A stretch of DNA of 20,189 nt from a virus: IMG/VR virus record IMGVR_UViG_3300027977_002762, positions 1 through 20,189 of that record; one strand, given 5' to 3'. A program made the translations under genes and the position numbers. The notes below the pieces were generated by a model that did no database searches, was not told the origin of the DNA, and saw only the letters and a program-made list of their open reading frames with translations. This document shows positions 1 to 6,510 of this stretch, in pieces (within the stretch, counting starts at the first letter, position 1; every line of letters starts with the position of its first letter).

Positions 1-368
1 GTTTCAAAATCAATCTTGGGCACATAACCAAACCTGAAAATATATTGATCAACAAGCTCAAGTAAAGCATTCTGTTGAATCAAAGGTTCACCACCAGTGA
101 TCTTCCATATGGCACCATCTTTGAGATAACAGTTGTACCTGTTGCTGGACATGTATTCAAAAATTTCATCAAACGTCATTCTGTTTTTAACTGACCAGCT
201 AATAAAACTATCACAACCGTTGGGAGAGTCAGCAGATGCAAACCCTTTGCATGTCAAGTTGCACATGGAAAGGCGCATGAACACAGAAGGACACCCAACA
301 TACTCACCTTCACCTTCTAAAGTATAGAATATTTTGTCATCACTTAGAAATATAGTCTTATCGCTCAA
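1..368 (-). CDS. queE: QueE-like radical SAM enzyme (7-carboxy-7-deazaguanine synthase), 3' end outside the window
   Basis: QueE converts 6-carboxytetrahydropterin to 7-carboxy-7-deazaguanine on the way to preQ0, using S-adenosylmethionine and a [4Fe-4S] cluster. About 122 codons are present; the C-terminal part lies beyond base 1. Visible motifs are YTLEGEGEYVG (about residues 15-25), typical of QueE N-termini, FMRLSMCNLTC with Cys36 and Cys40, a third Cys at 52 followed by DSF, and ITGGEPLIQQ, the GGEP SAM-binding motif. Eleven residues separate the second and third Cys instead of the usual two in radical SAM proteins. An in-frame stop lies just upstream and no ATG precedes the GEG motif, so the TTG at 368 is the only likely start; no good ribosome site is seen before it. 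The gene diverges from phoH. The queD-like and folE genes nearby support the pathway. Confidence 0.82.
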   Translation of the reverse strand, partial: MSDKTIFLSDDKIFYTLEGEGEYVGCPSVFMRLSMCNLTCKGFASADSPNGCDSFISWSVKNRMTFDEIFEYMSSNRYNCYLKDGAIWKITGGEPLIQQNALLELVDQYIFRFGYVPKIDFE

Positions 369-413
369 TGTATTGATATTATATTAATCTCTGCTTGTTT
401 CAACTTGTTTTTT

Positions 414-426
414 ATGCAGACTGCAT
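414..426. promoter_or_regulatory. Perfect short palindrome in the queE/phoH divergent region
   Basis: ATGCAG-A-CTGCAT is a perfect 6+1+6 inverted repeat in the only intergenic stretch over 100 bases in the window (369-480). It is followed by an AT-rich run containing TATAAT at 431-436. It could be an operator for the divergent pair or part of an early promoter. No good -35 element was found at normal spacing, so the assignment is weak. Confidence 0.25.
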
Positions 427-465
427 GCTATATAATATATTATCAATTAAAACAATGACATCCGG

Positions 466-473
466 AATAAATA
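466..473 (+). promoter_or_regulatory. T4-type late promoter-like box before phoH
   Basis: AATAAATA matches the T4 late -10 element (TATAAATA) at seven of eight bases and lies 7 bases before the phoH ATG. No other ribosome-binding sequence is evident, except a weak GGAA overlapping the box. The gene for the cognate sigma factor (55) is in the same window. Confidence 0.5.
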
Positions 474-480
474 ATAACAG

Positions 481-1227
481 ATGTCAAAAAAAGACAGACA
501 GCTTAAAAAAGCTGCCAAATCACAAGCCAAAGACGAGAATGGTATCATTAGAAATGATATTTTTTTAAACTTTAGAATTGATCAAAAATTTCATTTAAAT
601 GATCATCACAAATCTTTCGTTGAAAAGGCCATGGAAGACACCTCGCAGATCCTGTTCTGTGATGGTCCAGCAGGTTCCTCAAAAACATACCTGGCTGTGT
701 ATGTTGCTTTGTCCATGCTCAGGGACAAAAAGATAGATGAAATTGTGTACATAAGAAGCATAGTAGAATCTGCCACAAGAAAGCTAGGCAGCTTGCCTGG
801 TGAAGTGGATGAAAAATTCAAACCTTGGAGCATTCCTCTTGTGGAGAAGTGTGACGAACTTGTTGGTAAGCAAATAACCGAGATGTTGTTTGAAAGTGAT
901 TACTTGAAGAGCATACCAGTTAATTTCTTGCGAGGTGCCACGTTCATGAACAATGTGGTGATAGTGGATGAAGCTCAAAACCTAGAGCACAGTGAATTAG
1001 TCACTATTCTCACACGATTTGGTAAAAACTGTAAATTGTTTGTTATTGGAGATTCTTTGCAATCTGACATTCAAAAGTCAGGGTTTGCAAACATTATGAA
1101 AGCTTTTGATACAGATCAAAGTCATGAAAACGGCATTCATGCATTTCATTTCACTGAAGATGACATCACCAGAAGCAAATTACTTAAGTTTATTGTCAAA
1201 GTAATCGCGAGCATCAAATTTAAGTGA
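481..1227 (+). CDS. phoH: PhoH-like P-loop ATPase
   Basis: This is a 248-aa phage PhoH protein. A Walker A motif GPAGSSKT lies at residues 62-69 and a Walker B motif VVIVDEAQN ends near residue 167. The region after them, with GDSLQSD and the ITRSKL segment near the C-terminus, also fits the PhoH ATPase core. The first 40 residues are basic and look disordered. PhoH is very common in marine tailed phages, often induced with phosphate starvation in hosts, but its exact role in phages is not settled; RNA helicase or nuclease-linked functions have been proposed. It is preceded by a late promoter-like AATAAATA box. Its last 48 bases overlap a possible minus-strand ORF that follows queD. It ends with TGA, showing that TGA is a normal stop here. 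Confidence 0.93.
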   Translation: MSKKDRQLKKAAKSQAKDENGIIRNDIFLNFRIDQKFHLNDHHKSFVEKAMEDTSQILFCDGPAGSSKTYLAVYVALSMLRDKKIDEIVYIRSIVESATRKLGSLPGEVDEKFKPWSIPLVEKCDELVGKQITEMLFESDYLKSIPVNFLRGATFMNNVVIVDEAQNLEHSELVTILTRFGKNCKLFVIGDSLQSDIQKSGFANIMKAFDTDQSHENGIHAFHFTEDDITRSKLLKFIVKVIASIKFK

Positions 1228-1356
1228 TTTTGATTTTATCTTAGAATACAGGTCTTCAATTTTTTTATTGTCATTCTTTGCATTTGGTTCTTTTGGTTTG
1301 CAAAGGTGATCTGATATCTCACCACCATACAACTGTTGTTTTGTCTCAGCGTCCAA
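1180..1356 (-). CDS. 58-codon ORF directly after the queD stop, in the same frame (possible readthrough tail or separate small gene)
   Basis: Immediately after the queD TGA (1359-1357) the same frame stays open for 58 codons, beginning with TTG and ending with TAA at 1182-1180. The product is Lys/Asp-rich (contains QLYGGEISDHL and IEDLYSKIKSKSLKF), with a plausible amphipathic helix and composition like neighbouring proteins. There is no ATG start. Either it is a TTG-started coupled gene, the tail of a longer QueD-family protein separated by a premature stop or readthrough, or chance. Its last 48 bases lie antisense to the end of phoH, which could itself keep the frame open there. Confidence 0.35.
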   Translation of the reverse strand: MDAETKQQLYGGEISDHLCKPKEPNAKNDNKKIEDLYSKIKSKSLKFDARDYFDNKLK

Positions 1357-2034
1357 TCAATTTCCCCATGAAGTGCCACCAAACAAATTACCATAACCAG
1401 TGGTCACATTTCTGCCCACATTTGCTGGCTTCAAAGCAGCAGGTTGTGGTTGTTTGCTACCCATGGGTGCTTGCTTCAGAACAGCTGCAACGTTCACACC
1501 TGTTTCCTTGTGCACTTCTTCCAGGAAATTTTCAACATGCCTTATGGGCACAGTTTGCTCTGCAATTGAATAAGCACTAGCAATGGGTTGCACCATTTCA
1601 TTTGTAATCAATGCTGAATTCTTCTCATGTTCCCACACTTCCACCTTCTCCACCCAGCAACGGTTGCCTGTCTGTTGTCTTATGAATGCATCTGCTGCCT
1701 TCAAACACCATTCTGCAGTCTTCTCAATGCCCACACCATCTGGCATTACTCTCAAATCACAACCACCTGCTGTATGCAATGATTGCAAGCCTTCTAACAA
1801 AGGGTCATCACTTGCAACACACAATGTATGATCAAATTGCTTCTCTAATATTTCTTTCAACTCTTTCAATCCACCAAAATCTACTACCCAATTGTTTGCA
1901 TCTAAATTATTGCAATTGAACCAAAATTTAGCCACCAATCTGTATCCATGAATATATCTGCAATGACTATCAGCCCTCCATTGTCTAAATGCGCAACTAC
2001 CCAACTCAATGATCTTAGCACTACTATATTTCAT
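1357..2034 (-). CDS. queD: QueD-like 6-carboxytetrahydropterin synthase (PTPS family) with C-terminal extension
   Basis: QueD makes 6-carboxy-5,6,7,8-tetrahydropterin from 7,8-dihydroneopterin triphosphate, the product of FolE, and feeds QueE. The first 140 residues carry the family pattern: FRQWRADSHCRYIHGY (residues 16-31) with the catalytic Cys25 and the HG of the metal site, LDANNWVVDFGGLK, FDHTL with the catalytic Asp/His pair, ASDDPLL, and GIEKTAEW with the conserved Glu. The usual HGH zinc motif reads HGY, as I recall for a subgroup of bacterial and phage homologues. At 225 aa it is well above the usual 120-150 aa; residues from about 165 on form a Gln/Pro/Gly-rich tail of unknown role. 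The start ATG overlaps the stop of the upstream 21-codon ORF (ATGA), and an AAGGA lies about 14 bases upstream. Confidence 0.85.
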   Translation of the reverse strand: MKYSSAKIIELGSCAFRQWRADSHCRYIHGYRLVAKFWFNCNNLDANNWVVDFGGLKELKEILEKQFDHTLCVASDDPLLEGLQSLHTAGGCDLRVMPDGVGIEKTAEWCLKAADAFIRQQTGNRCWVEKVEVWEHEKNSALITNEMVQPIASAYSIAEQTVPIRHVENFLEEVHKETGVNVAAVLKQAPMGSKQPQPAALKPANVGRNVTTGYGNLFGGTSWGN

Positions 2035-2096
2035 TTTTTATCAACTATCCTTAATATTTTATGCATTGCATTAAAAAAATCAACTGTGAATGTCAT
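2031..2096 (-). CDS. 21-codon micro-ORF bracketed by ATGA overlaps
   Basis: An ATG at 2096-2094 overlaps the TGA of the upstream glycosyltransferase-like gene, and its TGA at 2033-2031 overlaps the queD ATG. The predicted peptide starts MTFTVDFFNAMHKILRI and ends VDKK, a short amphipathic-looking helix. Because both ends form ATGA junctions, translation could pass from gene to gene by re-initiation across it. It may be a translational coupler rather than a functional peptide, or it may be chance. Confidence 0.35.
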   Translation of the reverse strand: MTFTVDFFNAMHKILRIVDKK

Positions 2097-2785
2097 GCCA
2101 TTATCCATTCTTTCCTGGAGGTATGATAATGATTGGCATTTCTGGGAGGATTGTTATGGTAAAATAGATTCTGCTTGAACATATCAAAAGATTCAACTAT
2201 GTGTTTGAATGATGAATCACACACATGAATTTCTGCGGCTTTCTCCAGGAGGGTTAGATAGTCAAATGCATTATTAGTAATGCCTGGGCTTATTTCAATG
2301 CGCTTCAAATCTGATCTTATTTTTGCATAATTTACCAAATTAAATCTGTTGTGTACAACTACATAAGGTTCATCATGAGGGTTAATTTGATTGTACAGAT
2401 CTTTCTCTCTATTTGCATCTCTTTGAGCATAGAAAGAGGACCATCTGGTTTCAAAAGGTATGTTCTGGCCCAAATAAAATCTTTGGTCCCAATTAACAGA
2501 ATTACTAAAATTACCCAAATTGATACCAACAGTGTCATTTGAGGTGACTCCTTGTTGTGCATAAAAACGGTCACAATATTCTCTATCATGGGTATTATCT
2601 TTTATTTCCACATTTTCCAGATCTCTAAACATGAAGCTTACTGTGGGCATGAGCCAATCATATGTCCATAAAACAAAATGGGTGTATCCTTGTTGTTTCT
2701 TATTCTTTATAATCTCTCTGCAGAGACCATTGCATATCACATGATCACCAAGTGCTTGATGTTGATGAATGTACAGATGTTTCAC
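2093..2785 (-). CDS. Putative glycosyltransferase (heptosyltransferase-like, GT-B type)
   Basis: This 230-aa protein begins MKHLYIHQHQALGDHVICNG; a Gly-Asp-His pair after the first strand followed by a helix resembles the nucleotide-sugar transferase start G(D)xxxxxxxL of GT9-like proteins. Near the C-terminus, EIHVCDSSFKHIVESF resembles the 'strand, then D-S-S/T-x-x-H/x' segment that binds the donor in GT-B enzymes. It would act in the cytoplasm on a sugar acceptor, possibly modifying phage DNA, protein or host surface glycan; the substrate cannot be told. The start is GTG at 2785, overlapping the upstream 57-aa gene (GTGA), and an in-frame TGA 12 bases before it excludes an earlier start. 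The length is short for a complete two-domain GT-B enzyme. Confidence 0.5.
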   Translation of the reverse strand: MKHLYIHQHQALGDHVICNGLCREIIKNKKQQGYTHFVLWTYDWLMPTVSFMFRDLENVEIKDNTHDREYCDRFYAQQGVTSNDTVGINLGNFSNSVNWDQRFYLGQNIPFETRWSSFYAQRDANREKDLYNQINPHDEPYVVVHNRFNLVNYAKIRSDLKRIEISPGITNNAFDYLTLLEKAAEIHVCDSSFKHIVESFDMFKQNLFYHNNPPRNANHYHTSRKEWIMA

Positions 2786-2955
2786 TTGACTGTGCCATCA
2801 ATCTGATTGTCTTTTAAATATTTTTCTGCCTCATTCTTCTCAGAGAAAAGCAGAGGATTACCCTCTTCATTAAAAATAACTTTGCCCTGTGTATCCAACA
2901 AGTAGAAACCACACTTTGTTATGACGTATCTGCCGTTGATTAACTTGGGGCGCAT
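2782..2955 (-). CDS. Small hypothetical protein, 57 aa
   Basis: An ATG at 2955 opens a 57-codon frame that starts MRPKLINGRYVITKCGFYL and ends in QIDGTVK. A clear ribosome site, AAAAAGGAATCTG, lies directly upstream, the best one in the minus-strand run. Its TGA overlaps the GTG of the next gene by four bases, implying coupled translation. The composition (alternating strands followed by a helix with FSEKNEAEKYL) is that of a small folded protein. No family was recognised. A late promoter-like box sits 34 bases upstream of the start. Confidence 0.75.
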   Translation of the reverse strand: MRPKLINGRYVITKCGFYLLDTQGKVIFNEEGNPLLFSEKNEAEKYLKDNQIDGTVK

Positions 2956-2989
2956 CAGATTCCTTTTTGCAATGCATCAAACACATGCA

Positions 2990-2997
2990 TATTTATT
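2990..2997 (-). promoter_or_regulatory. T4-type late promoter-like box fused to a stop codon
   Basis: On the minus strand the TAA that ends the upstream gene (2998-2996) runs straight into TAAATA, giving AATAAATA. It is 34 bases before the ATG of the 57-aa gene, leaving room for the AAGGA ribosome site. Confidence 0.5.
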
Positions 2998-3655
2998 ATC
3001 TGACCGGTGGCTTGCCAGGTGTGCCCGGTGCCTGTTGATCTTGTGGCAAGAAGGGCACTTCATTGTCTGAAAATATCCATTCCCGTCCTCCAGGGATCTT
3101 GGATTTGTCAACGTTGGGATTCATGCCAAAGTAACCAGAGGTGTTCAGTTTCTTTTGCTTCAGATAGCCAGGATTGACTTCCATGCCAGTTTTATCAAAA
3201 TAAAATACCTGTCTCATCATGGTGCCCTTGGGATCTGGTTTGTCCAGAATTCTTAGTTTATCCACTTGAGGGTTGCCTGTCAATTTCACATCATACAACT
3301 TGCCACCATCATAATCTTTTGGATTTTCAAGCCTGCCAGCAACACCAGTTGGAGCTGCACCCAAGCCTCTCAATTGCACTCTCACTGGATCCCCTGGTTT
3401 GGGCAATTCTTTTGATGCTGGCGTTTGGCCCTGACCTGATGCATCAGGTTTTGGCTTGTCTTTCAAAGGTATGACACCACCTTGCACAGCACTTCTAACT
3501 GCAGCTGCACCTTTGGCAAAATTGGCTGGAGCATTATACACTTGAGCTACACCTCTGCCCACGTTGGCGGCAGCACTTCCCAACCTGCTCAGAAAGCTGC
3601 CTTCAGCTTCACTTAATATTCGCTCTACTAATTCATCAAATTGATTAATTTTCAT
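2996..3655 (-). CDS. Probable virion protein with capsid-targeting-like N-terminus
   Basis: The 219-aa product starts MKINQFDELVERILSEAEG. The sequence up to LSE followed by Ala matches the T4 capsid-targeting sequence and the gp21 protease rule (L/I)xE. After it come an Ala/Gly-rich helix (GSAAANVGRGVAQVY), a Pro/Lys-rich linker, and a C-terminal half containing PGDPVRVQLRGLGAA, KLYDVKLTGNPQVDKLRIL and FYFDKTGMEVNPGYLK, which may be a small beta domain. The chosen ATG at 3655 overlaps the end of the upstream gene; an in-frame start at 3706 would add 17 residues that do not look protein-like and would hide the shared N-terminus. Function unknown; I infer a head-internal protein. Confidence 0.7.
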   Translation of the reverse strand: MKINQFDELVERILSEAEGSFLSRLGSAAANVGRGVAQVYNAPANFAKGAAAVRSAVQGGVIPLKDKPKPDASGQGQTPASKELPKPGDPVRVQLRGLGAAPTGVAGRLENPKDYDGGKLYDVKLTGNPQVDKLRILDKPDPKGTMMRQVFYFDKTGMEVNPGYLKQKKLNTSGYFGMNPNVDKSKIPGGREWIFSDNEVPFLPQDQQAPGTPGKPPVR

Positions 3656-4079
3656 TGGTAATAAAATCTCTGTACAGTGCAGCCAATCGATCACCAGAAT
3701 AACCAAATTGACCTATTAACTGTTCTATACTATTTATATCAGAACTGCATTTAATCTGCTCAAGCAAAGGATCATTCACGGTTTTACCATCTTTGATTAA
3801 TTTGACAATAACAAAAGCCTTGTATTCTTCAAACACATCTGCATCATGTTGGGTGGCCAACATCTCAATTGCTTCTTCAGGCAAATCACAAATGGGCATG
3901 TTGGGTGAAAGCACAAGTATCTTCAATCTGCCCATGCATTCTTCCAGCACATAACCTTCATAACCATCCAAGCCAGCCAAGTCAGCGCTGGCATTCACTA
4001 GTGCTGGATCCACTTTGATGCGAATGCGCTTCAAAGCTGTGTTCTTCAAGCTCTCTTGTATTATTTTGTTGTAATGCAT
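3645..4079 (-). CDS. Hypothetical protein, probable head-associated, SH3-like barrel features
   Basis: The 144-aa product starts MHYNKIIQESLKNTALKRI. IQE followed by Ser fits the (L/I)xE cleavage pattern. The next segment, KVDPALVNASADLAGLDG then YEGYVLEECMGRLKILVLS, has alternating strands and glycines like a small SH3-like or KOW-type barrel. The C-terminal third is helical and ends near YSGDRLAALYRDFITNEN. The ATG at 4079 is preceded by a late promoter-like ATAAATA with 5 bases between; an alternative start ten codons upstream at 4109 would lie inside the preceding fibre gene. The 3' end overlaps the next gene by 11 bases. No family was recognised with confidence. Confidence 0.7.
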   Translation of the reverse strand: MHYNKIIQESLKNTALKRIRIKVDPALVNASADLAGLDGYEGYVLEECMGRLKILVLSPNMPICDLPEEAIEMLATQHDADVFEEYKAFVIVKLIKDGKTVNDPLLEQIKCSSDINSIEQLIGQFGYSGDRLAALYRDFITNEN

Positions 4080-4084
4080 ACAAT

Positions 4085-4091
4085 TATTTAT
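4085..4091 (-). promoter_or_regulatory. T4-type late promoter-like box overlapping the fibre stop codon
   Basis: Minus-strand GGATAAATAATTGT leads straight to the ATG at 4079, with 5 bases between ATAAATA and ATG. The TAA inside it (4090-4088) is the stop codon of the upstream fibre gene. Confidence 0.5.
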
Positions 4092-4909
4092 CCTAATAAC
4101 TCCGCACAAAATAGATTGTGAAAAATTGTAGGGGCAACGTTACCCACTTGACTAGTCAGAACAGTTTTTATTTTATCACCTGTATTTAAATAAAAGATAC
4201 CACTGGCATTTAGCTGTGCATGTACACTAGAATTACCAGCTTTACTAGTATACATTCTTCCACCATATGGTTGCCCGCTATTTACGTAGAGATCAACATA
4301 CCAATCACCACCAGTTGTATTTCTTTGTGAAAGTAAATTAACTATTATTAGGTATCTACCTGTTTGAGGTACCGTCCATTCACCGGTGCTAGTATTAAAT
4401 GACCCTGCAGGTATGGCGTATTCTACAGTATCCCATAATACCGTCTGACCGGTGGATTGTGATTGTGTTGTAATTGTGGCTTTAAATCCTGGTTGATAAG
4501 GTGTTTTTACATAACCTTCTGAAGTAATTAACAAACGATCGCCTTGTGTACTTTGATGAATAGCTCCTGATCCATCTAAATTATGTGATAACCACCATCC
4601 GTTTCCTGCACCACTTCTTAAAACCCCTATTCTTGCAGCAGAATCACCCCACGAAGTATTTCTTTCTGTAATACACAAAAGCCACCCACCTCTTATGATT
4701 CCGCTATCGGTAGATAAGGCTAATAAACTTGTATTTGTTGTAGGAAGTAGATCTGCTAATGATTCACCGCCTACTAATAAGGTATTACCAGGCTTAGCAT
4801 ATAACCCGGAAGGTGAAACTTTAAACGTTACACCGTTATCTGTAAAAGGAATAAAAGCGCTACTAGAAGGTAAGCTATAAGTTAAATTATTAATTGTTAC
4901 GTCTGCCAT
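4088..4909 (-). CDS. Tail fibre-type protein with C-terminal C1q-like domain
   Basis: The 273-aa protein starts with MADVTINNLTYSLPSSSAF and continues IPFTDNGVTFKVSPSGL, an N-terminal module shared with two other genes here (6511-7725 and 12900-13811). This is probably the part that anchors the fibre to the virion. The middle (about 45-135) is Gly/Ser/Thr-rich with short strands. From about residue 140 the sequence GFKATITTQSQSTGQTVLWD, then STGEWTVPQTGRYLIIVNLL, and later LNTGDKIKTVLTS and NLFCAELLG fits a C1q/TNF-like jelly-roll, which forms trimeric tips that bind ligands. I infer receptor binding. It diverges from the gene at 4966 across a palindromic late promoter-like site. The base usage differs from that of neighbours such as folE, suggesting separate acquisition. 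Confidence 0.75.
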   Translation of the reverse strand: MADVTINNLTYSLPSSSAFIPFTDNGVTFKVSPSGLYAKPGNTLLVGGESLADLLPTTNTSLLALSTDSGIIRGGWLLCITERNTSWGDSAARIGVLRSGAGNGWWLSHNLDGSGAIHQSTQGDRLLITSEGYVKTPYQPGFKATITTQSQSTGQTVLWDTVEYAIPAGSFNTSTGEWTVPQTGRYLIIVNLLSQRNTTGGDWYVDLYVNSGQPYGGRMYTSKAGNSSVHAQLNASGIFYLNTGDKIKTVLTSQVGNVAPTIFHNLFCAELLG

Positions 4910-4952
4910 AAATTATGCACTTAAAAGTGGTTGAATGATCATATGAATCATG

Positions 4953-4964
4953 TAAATATTTATT
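4953..4964. promoter_or_regulatory. Palindromic, bidirectional late promoter-like site
   Basis: TAAATATTTA (4953-4962) is palindromic, so both strands read TAAATA. On the + strand GTAAATATTTATTA ends at the ATG at 4966; on the - strand AATAAATATTTAC leads toward the fibre gene at 4909 and directly to an ATG opening a 12-codon ORF (4951-4913). One site could serve both divergent genes. Confidence 0.45.
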
Positions 4965-4965
4965 A

Positions 4966-5814
4966 ATGTTTGATATAGAATACTGGGGAAACCATCAATT
5001 TGATACACACAGTAAAACGTTGCATTTTAACAGAGGAGCTGGTCTTTGCTCCAATTTGGGCATATTAATACATCTAATTGCCCATCTTAAAGCAGAAAAG
5101 AACTTTGTTCCAGAAAGAATAGTTACAAGATTTGCAAAATACAAAGATTGCAACATTTATGACAATCTGTTTTATATTGATAAATTAGAAAAATGGAAAA
5201 ATTACAGCACAGATAACGTCAAAAACATGCTTTCCAGAGCCACACCCAGTTGGGTGGGCTGGGGCAATTGCAAAGAAGACATAGACATGGAGACAACCAA
5301 TGTTATTAGAGATGTTTATTTGAACTGTAGCAACTTAATAGCTGTTGAGACAGAAAAAATATATAATGACTACCACATGGACAGAGATAACTTTAATTTT
5401 TTATTGTGGAGATTAACAGATAAAACACAAGATATTCCTGTGCATGATTACCCTGAACTGGATGATGCATTGCAATGTTTCAAAACTCTTGACAATGTTT
5501 TTGTGCACACAGATGACAACCATGTGTACAACATGTTAAAAGGCAAACAAATGAACATGCTGGATGTGCTGCCCAGGGATCCAGACAGAACAGGAGGGCA
5601 TCATTATGTGAACAATTTATCTGAAAATGAATATGAAAATTTATTTGGGCACTCATACCCGGTGCACATGGCACGCATACTGGCATTGCTGAATGTTGCT
5701 TCCAAGAGCAACACTTTTGTGGGGTATCCGGGCAACATGTCTTTCTACATATGTTTGTTGAGGCAAAACTTTCATAATGTGCACGTCTTTAAACGTAAAA
5801 ATTGTATGTACTGA
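4966..5814 (+). CDS. Putative glycosyltransferase-like protein (fucosyltransferase-like C-terminus)
   Basis: The 282-aa product has an N-terminal segment with FNRGAGLCSNLGILIHLIAH, resembling the G-x-G/NxG-L helix that opens many GT-B folds. Towards the C-terminus, NVFVHTDDNHVYNMLKG and KSNTFVGYPGNMSFYICLLR resemble the conserved segments of NodZ/FUT8/GT11-type fucosyltransferases (strand-HTDD, then a 'x-F-V-G-x-P-G-N-x-S' donor-site loop). The likeness is by eye and the overall length fits. A role in adding a sugar to a phage or host polymer is inferred. The ATG is 7 bases after the TAAATA of the palindromic late promoter-like box. The gene lies between a fibre gene and folE. Confidence 0.45.
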   Translation: MFDIEYWGNHQFDTHSKTLHFNRGAGLCSNLGILIHLIAHLKAEKNFVPERIVTRFAKYKDCNIYDNLFYIDKLEKWKNYSTDNVKNMLSRATPSWVGWGNCKEDIDMETTNVIRDVYLNCSNLIAVETEKIYNDYHMDRDNFNFLLWRLTDKTQDIPVHDYPELDDALQCFKTLDNVFVHTDDNHVYNMLKGKQMNMLDVLPRDPDRTGGHHYVNNLSENEYENLFGHSYPVHMARILALLNVASKSNTFVGYPGNMSFYICLLRQNFHNVHVFKRKNCMY

Positions 5815-5852
5815 CCGTTGATCTCATTTGAATATATCATATAATACCACAT

Positions 5853-6500
5853 ATGTCCAATGTAAAGCTTGCTTTTGCCAATCACAATCACCCTCACACA
5901 CAAGAAGAAAGAGATCAAATCATTCAAAGAGCATCCAAGGCTTATGAAATGTACATGGATGCACTAGGGTATGATTGGAGAAATGATCCCAACAGTGACA
6001 ACACCCCACATCGCGTGGCCAAGGCCTTTGTAGAAGACTTTGCATGGGGCTGCTACAGCAAGCCACCCAAGATCACAGCCTTTGATAACATTGACCAATA
6101 TGATGGCATGGTGTGTCAGAACAACATCAAATTGACCTCACTGTGTTCACATCATCATGCACCTTTCACTGGTGTGGCCCATGTGGCGTATATTCCTTCC
6201 AAAGAAGGCAAAGTCATTGGATTGAGCAAGCTCAATCGTGTGGTGGATTGGTTTGCCCGTCGACCACAAGTGCAAGAAAATCTCACCATGCAAATTCATG
6301 CACACATTGATTTGGTATGTGAGAAGAACAATGGTGTGGCAGTCATGATTGAAGCCAATCACACATGTTGTTCCAACCGTGGCATCCGACATGATTCCAC
6401 CATGCGCACAGCCAGAATGTCTGGTGCGTTCTTGGATAACAATGACAATTCCCGAGCTGAGTTTTACAAGTTTGTGGAGTTTGCGCAGATTAAAAACTAA
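5853..6500 (+). CDS. folE: GTP cyclohydrolase I
   Basis: FolE converts GTP to 7,8-dihydroneopterin triphosphate, the first step of both folate and 7-deazaguanine (preQ0) synthesis. The 215-aa product shows the family signatures in order: NTPHRVAKAFVEDF, then LCSHHHAPFTGVAHVAYIPS with Cys98 and a His for zinc, VIGLSKLNRVVDWFARRPQV, and GVAVMIEANHTCCSNRG with the second zinc Cys at 172/173. The usual CEHH reads CSHH. Length is normal for the family. Together with queD and queE in the same window it points to preQ0 synthesis rather than folate. No Shine-Dalgarno is seen before the ATG; the upstream sequence is AT-rich (CATATAATACCACAT). It converges on the fibre gene ending at 6511. Confidence 0.95.
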   Translation: MSNVKLAFANHNHPHTQEERDQIIQRASKAYEMYMDALGYDWRNDPNSDNTPHRVAKAFVEDFAWGCYSKPPKITAFDNIDQYDGMVCQNNIKLTSLCSHHHAPFTGVAHVAYIPSKEGKVIGLSKLNRVVDWFARRPQVQENLTMQIHAHIDLVCEKNNGVAVMIEANHTCCSNRGIRHDSTMRTARMSGAFLDNNDNSRAEFYKFVEFAQIKN

Positions 6501-6510
6501 TCTTAGTTTT

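Noticed and set aside
431-436. TATAAT as a host-type -10 box for phoH
   Set aside because: No -35 hexamer at 16-18 bases; in such AT-rich sequence TATAAT is expected often. The late box at 466-473 is the better candidate.
1228-1300. Intrinsic terminator after phoH, suggested by the T-run at 1260-1267
   Set aside because: No stable GC stem precedes the T-run, and it fits as part of the minus-strand frame after queD.
1357-1359. TGA read as an amino acid through genetic code change
   Set aside because: TGA clearly ends phoH, gene 55 and gene 47 here, so the code is standard; only local readthrough or mutation remains possible.
1278-1580. A + strand frame opposite queD
   Set aside because: Antisense to a gene with clear PTPS motifs; its Cys/His-rich composition is what codon complementarity gives.
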